Below, piece after piece: positions 17,399 through 25,981 of a stretch of 64,000 nt of DNA. Every line of letters begins with the position of its first letter. The first letter of the stretch is position 1. Source of the stretch: an uncultured Alistipes sp. (GTDB lineage Bacteria > Bacteroidota > Bacteroidia > Bacteroidales > Rikenellaceae); assembly GCA_900539755.1 (NCBI GenBank), contig UQDC01000008.1, positions 1-64,000 of the forward strand, given 5' to 3'. The notes under the pieces are model-generated. The model was not told the DNA's origin. It was given only the letters and a program-made list of their open reading frames with translations, and made no database searches. The position numbers were made by a program, and so were the translations under genes.

Positions 17399-18259
17399 TT
17401 AACCCAAGTAAGATTTCAGCAATTTGCTGCGGGTGCTGTGACGCAACCGACGAATTGCCTTCTCCTTGATCTGACGAACACGCTCACGAGTCAGGCCGAA
17501 TTTCTCACCGATCTCCTCAAGCGTCATCTCCGAACAACCAATACCGAAGAAGTATTTGATGATATCACGTTCACGATCGGTCAACGTTGCCAATGCACGT
17601 TCGACCTCTGTACTCAACGATTCATTGATCAGCCCACGGTCAGCGATCGGTGAGTCGGTATTGACCAATACATCGAGCAGTGAGTTGCCCTCACCGTCAG
17701 CAAACGGAGCATCCACCGAAACATGACGGCCAGATACACGCAGCGTATCGGTTACCTTCTCTTTAGGAATATCCAACTCACTGGCCAGCTCTTCGGGAGA
17801 CGGAGTACGTTCGTGCTCCTGCTCAAAGCGGGCAAATGCCTTGTTGATTTTGTTCAGTGAACCCACCTGGTTCAACGGGAGTCGAACGATTCGGCTCTGC
17901 TCCGCCAAGGCCTGCAAAATTGACTGGCGGATCCACCATACGGCGTAGGAGATAAATTTGAATCCCCTCGTCTCATCGAACTTTTCCGCGGCTTTGATCA
18001 AACCGAGGTTACCCTCGTTGATCAGGTCCGGCAGTGACAAACCCTGATTCTGGTACTGCTTTGCCACCGACACGACGAAACGCAGATTGGCACGTGTCAA
18101 CTTCTCGAGGGCCTCTTTGTCCCCCTTTTTGATACGTTGGGCCAAATCAACCTCTTCCTCGACGGTGATCAAGTCTTCCTTACCGATCTCCTGCAGGTAT
18201 TTGTCCAGCGAAGCGCTTTCGCGGTTGGTAATCGACTTGGTGATTTTTAACTGTCTCAT
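17399..18259 (-). CDS. rpoD: Primary RNA polymerase sigma factor
   Basis: A 286-aa sigma-70 of the Bacteroidota primary type, lacking the long region 1.1. Region 1.2 starts DKYLQEIGKEDL. Region 2 includes LINEGNLGLIKAAEKFDETRGFKFISYAVWWIRQSI. Region 3 is NKINKAFARFEQEHERTPSPEELA. Region 4 contains REREIIKYFFGIG-like sequence and the helix-turn-helix ...LEEIGEKFGLTRERVRQIKEKAIRRL. This factor reads the TTTG/TAnnTTTG promoters seen across the window. It follows the protease gene across a structured spacer. Confidence 0.97.
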   Translation of the reverse strand: MRQLKITKSITNRESASLDKYLQEIGKEDLITVEEEVDLAQRIKKGDKEALEKLTRANLRFVVSVAKQYQNQGLSLPDLINEGNLGLIKAAEKFDETRGFKFISYAVWWIRQSILQALAEQSRIVRLPLNQVGSLNKINKAFARFEQEHERTPSPEELASELDIPKEKVTDTLRVSGRHVSVDAPFADGEGNSLLDVLVNTDSPIADRGLINESLSTEVERALATLTDRERDIIKYFFGIGCSEMTLEEIGEKFGLTRERVRQIKEKAIRRLRHSTRSKLLKSYLG

Positions 18260-18273
18260 GCTATCTTGTTGAT

Positions 18274-18339
18274 TAACCTGTTAATTCTTTCCGTTGTGAT
18301 GGGGAGACAACCCTCTCCCCATAAACGGAAAGCAGGTTA
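18274..18339 (-). promoter_or_regulatory. Three-tier hairpin spanning the degQ stop and rpoD leader
   Basis: Three nested perfect stems: TAACCTG (18274-18280) with CAGGTTA (18333-18339), CTTTCCGT (18287-18294) with ACGGAAAG (18325-18332), and TGGGGAGA (18300-18307) with TCTCCCCA (18314-18321). Only short bulges separate them. The outer arm includes the protease stop codon. No T-run follows, so it may be an RNA-processing or expression-control element of a degQ-rpoD transcript rather than a simple terminator. Confidence 0.65.
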
Positions 18340-19821
18340 TTCACCCACGATCGAATAGCTGGTTGCGCGACCGTCCGGATAGATACCCTCGATAAATTCG
18401 ATTTTCGAAGTGATCCGATTCAGATCCGAAAGTGAACGTATCGGACGATCGTTGATTGCGGTAATGATGTAACCGGGACGGATCCGGGCCTGTGCCAAAA
18501 TACCATCGCCATTTACGGCTACCACCTGCACACCGCCATCGATCTTCAGCTCTTTGCGTGCACGGTCTGAAATCTCAGCGAAACGGCCACCCAACGCATC
18601 GGTTGCAGCAACCACATTACTCTTAACGATTCCAGTATTACCTGAACTATTACGCAAAACGGCCTCAATTTGTTTCACATCAGAACCTCTTTTTATTTTG
18701 AGGGTCACTTTATCGTTCGGACGATGTTTGGCAATCTCCTCGAGCAACTTCGAAGAATTATCAACCTTAACACCTTGAATTTCAACAATTACATCGCCTT
18801 CTTTCACACCTGCAGCATGGCCTGCACCTGCGGGATCGACATCCACAACATAAACACCACCAGCTTCTGTGATACCGGTCTCTTTACCTCTTTGTTCAAT
18901 AAAGTTTTCATTGATCTCCTGAACGGTTACTCCCAGCAAAGCACGCTGTACAACACCATATTCTTTCAGGTCGACTACAACCTTTTTAACGATTGAGGTT
19001 GGTACGGCAAATGAATAACCTGCAAAACTTCCGGTAGGCGATTTGATCACCGTATTGATGCCCACCAGTTGGCCACGGGTATTGACCAAAGCTCCACCGC
19101 TGTTACCAGGATTGACTGCAGCATCGGTCTGAATGAACGATTCAATGGCAAACTGGCTTGGGATCACCTCCAAATTACGTGCCTTGGCACTGATGATACC
19201 GGCAGTTACAGTGCTTTGCAAACCGTAAGGGCTACCGATAGCCAATACCCATTCACCCAAACGCAAGGAATCAGATTCTCCAAACGGAATATTCGGCAGA
19301 TCCGTTGCATCGATTTTGATCAAGGCAACGTCCGTCAATGGATCGGTACCGATCACTTTAGCCGTAAAGGAACGTTTATCGTTCAGGGTAACTTTAACCT
19401 CTGAAGCCTTTTCAACGACATGGTTATTGGTAACGATATAACCATCGGGACTAATGATCACACCCGAACCTCCACTACGTTGCTGGCGGGGTTGTTGCTG
19501 TTGTTCGTAACCTTGTGGAATACCGAAGAATTCAAAGAAGGGATCAAATCCACCACCGAAACGGCTGTTACTACGGCTCTTGATCTCCTGGATCACTTCG
19601 ATATTGACCACACCTTTGACAGCATTCTCAGCTGCATAAGTCAGATCAGGATATTTGTCTGCTTGGTAAGACGTAAAATGGTTTCCGGCCTGTTCACCGA
19701 AAGCTGTGGCATAATTTTGGGTGTAATTTTTTTCGTTCGCGGCTCCGACCGTATAGGCGGTAACACCTCCGGCGATCATGGCCGCTGCCACTACTGATGC
19801 AAATAATATGACCTTTTTCAT
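18337..19821 (-). CDS. Do-family periplasmic serine protease (DegP/DegQ type)
   Basis: A 494-aa envelope protease/chaperone. An N-terminal signal/anchor helix (about 5-26) precedes the trypsin-like domain with triad His134 (TNNHVVE), Asp164 (TDVALIKI) and Ser241 (GNSGGALVN). A Gln/Arg-rich LA-loop (QQQQPRQQR, 107-115) lies before the protease core. Two PDZ domains follow, at about 285-385 (with GVKEGDVIVEIQG) and 410-490 (with PGYIITAINDRPI). It degrades or refolds misfolded envelope proteins. It is upstream of rpoD on the same strand, 77 bases away. The assignment to DegP versus DegQ is not decidable here. Confidence 0.93.
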   Translation of the reverse strand: MKKVILFASVVAAAMIAGGVTAYTVGAANEKNYTQNYATAFGEQAGNHFTSYQADKYPDLTYAAENAVKGVVNIEVIQEIKSRSNSRFGGGFDPFFEFFGIPQGYEQQQQPRQQRSGGSGVIISPDGYIVTNNHVVEKASEVKVTLNDKRSFTAKVIGTDPLTDVALIKIDATDLPNIPFGESDSLRLGEWVLAIGSPYGLQSTVTAGIISAKARNLEVIPSQFAIESFIQTDAAVNPGNSGGALVNTRGQLVGINTVIKSPTGSFAGYSFAVPTSIVKKVVVDLKEYGVVQRALLGVTVQEINENFIEQRGKETGITEAGGVYVVDVDPAGAGHAAGVKEGDVIVEIQGVKVDNSSKLLEEIAKHRPNDKVTLKIKRGSDVKQIEAVLRNSSGNTGIVKSNVVAATDALGGRFAEISDRARKELKIDGGVQVVAVNGDGILAQARIRPGYIITAINDRPIRSLSDLNRITSKIEFIEGIYPDGRATSYSIVGE

Positions 19822-20483
19822 AATTAAAAAATTGTGTTAGCTTTTTAATTCAAAACAAAAAGGGTCGAAATTTCTCACAGTACTAATTTAGTTAAACATT
19901 AAGGTTGGGCCTTTATTAGGCATTATTAATAAAAACGTATGAAAAACCATTTTTGTTTCATCCGTTTCCAAATTTTCCTTTTCATTTTAACAAACGACAT
20001 CTTTCGGAACGATATTGTATTCGACCTGTCAAATTCCCATTTACGACAGCAATTTTTACTATTGAATTTCCCCGATAGAAATATGTCAACACATTAAAAA
20101 CCAACAAATAATTTATTAAAACTTCACCTCAAACGATTTTATACCTCTGCTCTACATCCATTTTGCATCATACGGATTTTTGCGCGCACAAACTATAAAC
20201 CATTTCTACAACTGCGCATAACAAACTGTATCCATTTATCTCATATTTTCACTCTAACCAAAGTCTAAGCAACGATCATGCTATTCCCTGGGAAAAGAGT
20301 AATACGCAGCTCCGCTATGATCCTTTTGCATTTTAAATTCATTCCATAAAAAATAGACATTGAAATTATCTATCACACACAAACAGAATCCGAAACATTC
20401 AAGAATAAGTGCTGCTCCGCATATCCAATGAACAACTTTATCTATCCTCAAAGAATGTTGCTTGGAAGATCCCACACAATAAA
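19822..20483. other. Long AT-rich intergenic region upstream of the protease gene
   Basis: About 660 bases. It contains a TTATTAGGCATTATTAAT stretch near 19914-19932 that resembles motifs near 63.3 kb. No promoter with TAnnTTTG is seen on the minus strand. A small minus-strand frame at 20281-20523 begins inside the metK terminator and is not credible. Confidence 0.45.
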
Positions 20484-20520
20484 AAAGCATTGCGATACTC
20501 AAAGAGTACCGCAATGCTTT
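20484..20520 (-). terminator. metK terminator
   Basis: Stem of 16 pairs (AAAGCATTGCG...TACTC with GAGTA...CGCAATGCTTT, one G-T pair on the minus strand), 3-base loop, then a T-run on the minus strand. It lies 22 bases past the metK stop. Confidence 0.85.
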
Positions 20521-20541
20521 CATAACAACGCTGATAATATC

Positions 20542-21837
20542 TTACTTGGTCAAGCCAAACTCTTTGCGCAACAGGTCAACTGAATCGAGTTTTTCCCATC
20601 CGAAGAACTCCGCTTTGAGATGAATCTCATGACCATGCTCCCAAACCGTAACCTCTTTGGTATAGGGGCGTCCACCGAAATGGCCGTATGAAGCAGTGGC
20701 TTCAAAAATCGGATTGCGTAAGCCGAAACGCTCAACGATCTTGGCGGGACGCAAATCGAACAATTTACCGATCCGTTCTGCAATCTCACCCTCATCAATC
20801 GACAGGTGATTTGTGCCATAGGTGTTGACATAAATGCTCAACGGACGAGCAATACCGATCGCATAGGAGAGCTGAACAAGTACCTCATCAGCAATACCTG
20901 CCGCCACCATATTCTTGGCAATGTAACGCGCTGCATACGCTGCGCTTCGATCCACCTTCGAACTGTCCTTACCCGAGAAAGCTCCGCCACCATGTGCCCC
21001 ACGACCACCGTAGGTATCGACAATAATTTTACGTCCTGTCAAACCAGTATCACCGTGAGGGCCTCCAATCACAAACTTACCTGTTGGATTGACATGCAGA
21101 ATGTAATCGTCACCGATCAGGTCTGCCAAACGGTCTCCTGCACGCTCCAAACGAGCCTTGGTCCGTGGAATCAGAATGTTGCGCACATCCTCACGGATCT
21201 TAGCGCACATGGCCTCTTCAGCCTCTTTCTCACTTTGATTGGCTCCAGCTTTGATAAACTCATCATGCTGAGTTGAAACCACAATAGTGTGTACTCTTTG
21301 CGGACGTTTGTCATCGCCATATTCGATGGTTACCTGACTTTTCGAATCGGGACGCAGGTAGGTCATCACTTTACCTTCGCGCCGAATGGCAGCCAGCTCT
21401 TTGAGAATCACCTGTGCCAAAATCAGCGAAGCCGGCATGTACTCCTTGGTTTCAGAGCAGGCATAACCGAACATGATACCCTGGTCTCCGGCGCCCTGTT
21501 CGTCAGCCTCTGCCCGCACAACTCCCTGATTAATGTCGGGAGACTGTTCGTGAATAGCGGAAAGGATACCGCATGAGTTGGCATCGAACATGTAATCGCT
21601 TTTGGTGTAGCCGATACGCTCGATCACACGGCGGGCCACCGCCTGCACATCGACGTACGCCTCAGAGCGCACCTCTCCAGCCACAACTACCAAACCGGTT
21701 GTGCAGAGGGTTTCACAAGCCACTTTGGAGTGACTGTCATGACGCAGAAATTCATCGAGAATCGCATCGGAAATCTGATCCGATACTTTGTCAGGGTGTC
21801 CTTCGGACACCGATTCAGACGTGAATAAATATCCCAT
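20542..21837 (-). CDS. metK: S-adenosylmethionine synthase
   Basis: A 431-aa enzyme forming S-adenosylmethionine from methionine and ATP. The start MGYLFTSESVSEGHPDKVSDQISDA is the family N-terminus with the ATP-binding His. GAGDQGIMFGYA is the hexapeptide signature, and GGGAFSGKD is the P-loop-like signature. The length is slightly above the usual 385-400 aa, as in other Bacteroidota. An in-frame start at 21945 would add 36 unrelated residues and is rejected. It is driven by the promoter at 22069-22099. Confidence 0.96.
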   Translation of the reverse strand: MGYLFTSESVSEGHPDKVSDQISDAILDEFLRHDSHSKVACETLCTTGLVVVAGEVRSEAYVDVQAVARRVIERIGYTKSDYMFDANSCGILSAIHEQSPDINQGVVRAEADEQGAGDQGIMFGYACSETKEYMPASLILAQVILKELAAIRREGKVMTYLRPDSKSQVTIEYGDDKRPQRVHTIVVSTQHDEFIKAGANQSEKEAEEAMCAKIREDVRNILIPRTKARLERAGDRLADLIGDDYILHVNPTGKFVIGGPHGDTGLTGRKIIVDTYGGRGAHGGGAFSGKDSSKVDRSAAYAARYIAKNMVAAGIADEVLVQLSYAIGIARPLSIYVNTYGTNHLSIDEGEIAERIGKLFDLRPAKIVERFGLRNPIFEATASYGHFGGRPYTKEVTVWEHGHEIHLKAEFFGWEKLDSVDLLRKEFGLTK

Positions 21838-22062
21838 TTTTAAAGGTTTTACTGCCGTATGGAATACGCATACACAAAACGACACAGAGGTCAAACACAA
21901 CCTTTTGTCAAAAGTGCCTTGCGAAATTCGCTGCGGCAACATCAATAAAACGGGAAAAACTCAGCTGTTGGAGAAAACCAAATACTAGAATTACATTTTA
22001 GCATTTTTTCGAGTGGTTGCAAGCGGCCAAATCTTTCCACATAACTTCATCCCTTGCGGATG
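21838..22062 (-). promoter_or_regulatory. Long metK leader, possibly regulatory
   Basis: The promoter places about 225 untranslated bases before metK. Just after the start site is a hairpin TCATCC-GCAA-GGGATGA with a GNRA-type tetraloop, then GC-rich blocks around GGCCGC and TTGCCGCAGCGAATTTCGC. I could not match it to SAM-I or SAM-II riboswitch consensus by eye. Confidence 0.35.
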
Positions 22063-22068
22063 ACAGTG

Positions 22069-22099
22069 CAAAGGTAGAAAAAAGGGAGAGATTTGCAAA
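22069..22099 (-). promoter_or_regulatory. Canonical Bacteroidota promoter for metK
   Basis: On the minus strand, TTTG (22099-22096), exactly 19 bases, then TACCTTTG (22076-22069). This matches TTTG-N19-TAnnTTTG. Confidence 0.85.
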
Positions 22100-22283
22100 A
22101 TTTTTCAAAACTCTCCCCTTTTATCACAATCGTACGGGTTGATCCAATCAATCAGTCTCAACCAGTCGAATCCTCAGATACTATTTCTTTTCCCATCACT
22201 CATAACCAATCGGCAAGAATAACACCATCCTCAAATTATCCGTTCTGATGTCACCGCATACATGGGATTACAAATCCATAATG

Positions 22284-23837
22284 CTATGCCTCTACCAGTG
22301 TAATCTGGCCGATCTTATAGCGGCGATGACCATCATCAGCACCATAGGGCAGACGATAGAGCGGCGTTCCATCAGCCCTGCCGATCGAAACGAACAGATC
22401 ATAAGTACCTGGAGCGCAAGCTCGGGAGAACAATTGTCCTTTGACCTCGAAACGAGGTGCAACTATACACTGAGTTTTCAGCGCTTGTGTTGGGGCCTGT
22501 CCCGGTTCAGCCACCGACAATTTCGCCACATCGAACGAATTGTCAACCATCACCGATACGATTCCGCCACGTGCGTCCTTAAGGGTAAAACAGGGATATC
22601 CTCCTTTATAACAAGGGGCAACACCTGCATTACTCCATTCCGATTCGATAACGAATGGCTCACTGAGTTTTGCTTCGCAAGGCCAAACCGCATGATGCAT
22701 CTGCAGACGATAGCCGATTCGACGATTAATCCGATCGATTGCATCACGACACTCGGCCAACTCCTCCCGCGGCCACCAGTGGATTGACATATAAGAGGCA
22801 TGGTAGGCTTCAACCGACTCCACCAACAGCTCTGAATCCCAATTCCCTCGTTTTTTGGACAATCCATAGTGTTCGTGCTCGAGGATTACCGGCATCGTAG
22901 GCCAGAAAAGTTGTGCCATATCGTCATGATACCACTGTTCGGGGGCTTTCGACACCAAAATACTGTCATCTCGCAGGGTCACCCCTTTGGAGAAGGCATA
23001 TTCTATGATCGGATAGTGTTCTGCCCGCAGGAAAGGTCCGCCATAATCATCCGATACACATAACTGTGTCTTCTTGAAGCAGCGGCAATAGATGTCAATA
23101 ATCCGTTTTTGAGTTTCGATAGTCCACTCGTGACCATGCTTCGGTGTTGTAGCCACGGAGTGTCCCTCACCCCACATCCCCATATGGCCGATATCGACAA
23201 AGGCCACATGTGGGCTACCGTCATAACGTTCAGCCATCGCTTTCACAAAATGCTCGACCTTCTCCAAATAGATCGGATCATCATAATCGGGTTCATATAC
23301 CCATCCTGCAGCATCGAAACCTTTGGCTCCTGCATCGAATACCCACTGAGGCGTTGCTTTGTACATCCAGGGCTCGAGTGCCGAGATCCGGAAAGAGACC
23401 TGCAAACCCTGATCAATCCAACGCTGAGCAGGAGTGTCAAGGCTTTCCCACAAGAAATGACCCTCTTCCGGCTCAATCAAGGCCCACGGCAATCGCAAAT
23501 AGGCCCCATTCAATCCCGGGAAATCTTCCAACGTATCGGACGGCTCCAACTTTGAACCGTAATTTTCCAGACTGTTGGAATAAAAGTGCATGGTCCAGCC
23601 CATATCTGGATTTCGCAACGCCAGCCCGTTATCGGTCAACACAGCCCGATATTGCGATCCAATCCGCTCTAAAGCAACTGCATTCGACATTCCGGATGGC
23701 GAGACACCTCCTTCGCTCCCCGCCTTCAGATTGACGGTTGAGGCCAACACCTCATCCAGCAGACAGGGGGCAGACACAGCTCCAGCTGTAACCCAGCCCA
23801 ACTTTTTTAGAAAACTTCTCCGGTTATATTTTCCCAT
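22284..23837 (-). CDS. DUF4832-type glycosidase-like protein with Tat signal
   Basis: A 517-aa protein whose N-terminus NRRSFLKKLG followed by a hydrophobic stretch is a good twin-arginine signal. A TIM-barrel-like region (about 70-370) has glycosidase-clan-A features: PDMGWTMHFY, GAYLRLPWALIEPEEGHF, WIDQGLQVSFRI and VAFVDIGHMGMWGEGH, where the Glu in MWGEGH is a candidate acid/base. The C-terminal region (about 385-515, beginning RRIGYRLQMHHAVWP) fits DUF4832, a beta-sandwich. Family members are poorly characterised; hydrolase activity is an inference. It is alone on its strand between metK and hpf. Confidence 0.75.
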   Translation of the reverse strand: MGKYNRRSFLKKLGWVTAGAVSAPCLLDEVLASTVNLKAGSEGGVSPSGMSNAVALERIGSQYRAVLTDNGLALRNPDMGWTMHFYSNSLENYGSKLEPSDTLEDFPGLNGAYLRLPWALIEPEEGHFLWESLDTPAQRWIDQGLQVSFRISALEPWMYKATPQWVFDAGAKGFDAAGWVYEPDYDDPIYLEKVEHFVKAMAERYDGSPHVAFVDIGHMGMWGEGHSVATTPKHGHEWTIETQKRIIDIYCRCFKKTQLCVSDDYGGPFLRAEHYPIIEYAFSKGVTLRDDSILVSKAPEQWYHDDMAQLFWPTMPVILEHEHYGLSKKRGNWDSELLVESVEAYHASYMSIHWWPREELAECRDAIDRINRRIGYRLQMHHAVWPCEAKLSEPFVIESEWSNAGVAPCYKGGYPCFTLKDARGGIVSVMVDNSFDVAKLSVAEPGQAPTQALKTQCIVAPRFEVKGQLFSRACAPGTYDLFVSIGRADGTPLYRLPYGADDGHRRYKIGQITLVEA

Positions 23838-24213
23838 TTTTACTGATATTTAGGTTAGTGCAATATGCTTAGGTTTATTTTGAGACATACATCCAACGAT
23901 ATAACGGCAAGTTGAGGCCATCACATAGCCATCACAGTATCAACGACTCTTTTGCGGGCCCCAAGCAATAGTTTGTCCGACGCTCATACTTCTACTATCA
24001 GGCGCAAACATTGCACGCCACTCGGTCTCCAACTGGCGAACAGCTGAAATCAGAGAGAAACCAACACCCCTCTTCCAATCAGACCGCCGCTGCCGCTCCA
24101 TTCGTTTAAGAACCGTTCAGCTCGTGTAGCGTTAGCATTCCCCGCAAGCCCTTCCATAAATCTTCACGCAGGCATTGCGTATCGCGGCATTAAAGATAAC
24201 ACTTTTCAACAAA
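23838..24213. other. Intergenic region between the DUF4832 gene and hpf
   Basis: About 375 bases with no RNA gene or promoter that I can recognise. It lies upstream of the DUF4832 gene and downstream of hpf, both minus-strand. Confidence 0.45.
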
Positions 24214-24237
24214 CAAGCCGCTCCGAAGAGCGGCTTG
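24214..24237 (-). terminator. Terminator after hpf
   Basis: Perfect 10-bp stem CAAGCCGCTC / GAGCGGCTTG with a 4-base loop, followed on the minus strand by TTTGTTG. It lies about 30 bases past the hpf stop. Confidence 0.75.
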
Positions 24238-24267
24238 CAACATCAGATTATGTAAGTGATTGAATCT

Positions 24268-24561
24268 CTATTTCCGTTTTTCCTTGAATTTTTCGATCTG
24301 TTTTTTGATTGCATCGAGGCAGAGATCCGTTGACTCTTCAAAACTTTTACTACGACGTTCGGCCAATAACTCGCCACCTGCCACGTTCAACTTAATTATC
24401 ACCACTTTATTACCGGCTTGGTCATCTTTGTCCAATTTAAGAGTCACATCAGCTGAAAGGATGTTGTCGGCAAACCGACCAATCTTCGACAGTTTGTGTT
24501 GAATGAAATCGACGAGTTTCTGGTCAGCGTCAAACTTTACGGACTGAATTTTTACGTTCAT
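24268..24561 (-). CDS. hpf: Ribosome hibernation promoting factor (short HPF/RaiA)
   Basis: A 97-aa short-form protein that binds the 30S A/P-site region and inactivates ribosomes in stationary phase. The family fold is seen in VDFIQHKLSKIGRFADNI (helix), VTLKLDKDDQAGNKVVIIKLNVAGGELLAERRSKSFEESTDLCLDAIKKQIEKFKEKRK (strands and second helix; only the first 20 residues are quoted as diagnostic: VTLKLDKDDQ). No long C-terminal dimerisation domain is present. It follows xerC by 12 bases and is probably co-transcribed with it. Confidence 0.92.
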   Translation of the reverse strand: MNVKIQSVKFDADQKLVDFIQHKLSKIGRFADNILSADVTLKLDKDDQAGNKVVIIKLNVAGGELLAERRSKSFEESTDLCLDAIKKQIEKFKEKRK

Positions 24562-24573
24562 AATTTGTCCTCC

Positions 24574-25626
24574 TTACTTTTTTATGTTATCAGCCCTGGG
24601 ATGGGCCTTATTATACACCTGTTTAAGCTGTTCAATACTGTTGTGGGTATAGACTTGCGTTGCCCCTAACGATGTATGTCCCAACAGCTCCTGGATCATC
24701 CGGATATCAGCACCGCTGTTCAGCAAATGGGTCGCAAACGTATGTCGTAATACGTGAGGACTACTCTTGCCTTGTACGCCGGCACCTCGCAACATGGTAT
24801 GCACAACCCGGTACACTTCGCTGCGGCTAATCCGTCTTCCCCGTTGAGATAAAAATAGGAAATTAATTCCACTTTCACAAATCTCAAGCCCCCTGCAAAG
24901 CTCCAAATAGTGGACAATTTTCGCAGAAACGGCCTCGATCACCGGCACCACGCGATCCTTATCGCCTTTGCCGTGTACTTTCAACAACGAGAAGTGATCG
25001 GAGAAATCATCAATTTGAATATCTACCAACTCCGCCAATCGAATACCGGTAGCATAAAACAGCAAGACGATCAGCGCATCCCTTTCCACCAACCAGTCAT
25101 CACTCGGATGTACAATCGAGTTTAAGATCTGTTGCATGCGGCTCTCTTCGACAAACGAAGGCAAGCGGCGGGGCATCTTCAGGGCAGTAATCCGCAGGAA
25201 TGGATCTTTATGAATAACACCTTTCTTGCGTAAAAAGCGAAAATAGGATTTGATCGAAGATATTTTGCGATTTACACTGCGGGCACTGAGATGTTCTTCA
25301 CCAGTCAAATGCATGATCCATGCCCGCAGGTCATTCCCATCCACCAGCGAGGGATCGAACGTCCGCAGCACCGTCTGCACCTGCTCTTCTGTGGCAGCTG
25401 CAACAAACGGTTTTGTTTGAGGTTGACGGTCTTGCGCACCACCTGCCGGACGCGGACAAAATGGAACGGCACACCGAGTCGAAGCGTGTTCAGCTGTCTC
25501 CTTTACCGACTCAGAAAGGCTGTTACAAAAAAGAACGAACTGACGGATGTCGTCGCCATAGGCACGTACCGTCAGTTCGGAATATCGTTTCTCTGAGCTC
25601 AGGTATGTCAAGAAATCCTCGATCAT
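24574..25626 (-). CDS. xerC: Tyrosine recombinase XerC/XerD with N-terminal insert
   Basis: A 350-aa site-specific recombinase for chromosome dimer resolution. The C-terminal catalytic domain is complete: Arg196 (ATGIRLAEL), Lys220 (HGKGDKDR), His291 and Arg294 (PHVLRHTFATH), His317 (LLGHTS) and nucleophile Tyr326 (QVYTHNS). The N-terminal core-binding domain is split by an extra segment at about 37-88 containing CAVPFCPRP and a Gln/Pro-rich run, which accounts for about 50 residues over the usual 295-300. It is followed by hpf 12 bases downstream. XerC versus XerD is not decided. Confidence 0.9.
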   Translation of the reverse strand: MIEDFLTYLSSEKRYSELTVRAYGDDIRQFVLFCNSLSESVKETAEHASTRCAVPFCPRPAGGAQDRQPQTKPFVAAATEEQVQTVLRTFDPSLVDGNDLRAWIMHLTGEEHLSARSVNRKISSIKSYFRFLRKKGVIHKDPFLRITALKMPRRLPSFVEESRMQQILNSIVHPSDDWLVERDALIVLLFYATGIRLAELVDIQIDDFSDHFSLLKVHGKGDKDRVVPVIEAVSAKIVHYLELCRGLEICESGINFLFLSQRGRRISRSEVYRVVHTMLRGAGVQGKSSPHVLRHTFATHLLNSGADIRMIQELLGHTSLGATQVYTHNSIEQLKQVYNKAHPRADNIKK

Positions 25627-25630
25627 AGCC

Positions 25631-25638
25631 CAAAGATA
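25631..25638 (-). promoter_or_regulatory. -7 element abutting the xerC start
   Basis: TATCTTTG on the minus strand ends 4 bases before the xerC ATG, so transcription would begin at or next to the start codon (leaderless mRNA). No good -33 box is visible. Confidence 0.5.
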
Positions 25639-25727
25639 AACTTTTATTTGAAAGGGAGGTTATGCTATTGCAAGAACCTCATAGAGGAAGGGGAAGTATA
25701 AGCATGTTTCTCCCCCTGGAGCGAAGA

Positions 25728-25919
25728 CTACTCCTCTTCGCGCTGCATCTTCTCAACGTAGATCGCGTGCAATTTGTTCACACGATTTACAACAGAAGGC
25801 TTAGTGAAGTACTGGCGACGACGCAGTTCTTTCAAAACACCAGTTTTCTCGTATTTACGTTTGAATTTTTTCAGGGCTCTTTCAATGTTTTCACCCTCTT
25901 TGATCGGCATGATAATCAT
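25728..25919 (-). CDS. rpsU: 30S ribosomal protein bS21
   Basis: A 63-aa basic protein that helps the small subunit initiate translation. It has the typical MIIMPIKEGENIERALKKFK start and a helix-rich KYEKTGVLKELRRRQYFTKPS core; the acidic end (QREEE) is seen in Bacteroidota versions. A second in-frame ATG three codons later is possible, but relatives start with the longer form. It lies upstream of xerC on the same strand. Confidence 0.95.
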   Translation of the reverse strand: MIIMPIKEGENIERALKKFKRKYEKTGVLKELRRRQYFTKPSVVNRVNKLHAIYVEKMQREEE

Positions 25920-25981
25920 GATCGTACGTTTTTTTGCTTGTTTGTAAATTGAAATTCGGTTGTAAATGCTTTCGGGTACAG

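Noticed and set aside
20281..20523. 80-aa minus-strand open frame
   Set aside because: Its start lies inside the metK terminator hairpin and it has no recognisable features.
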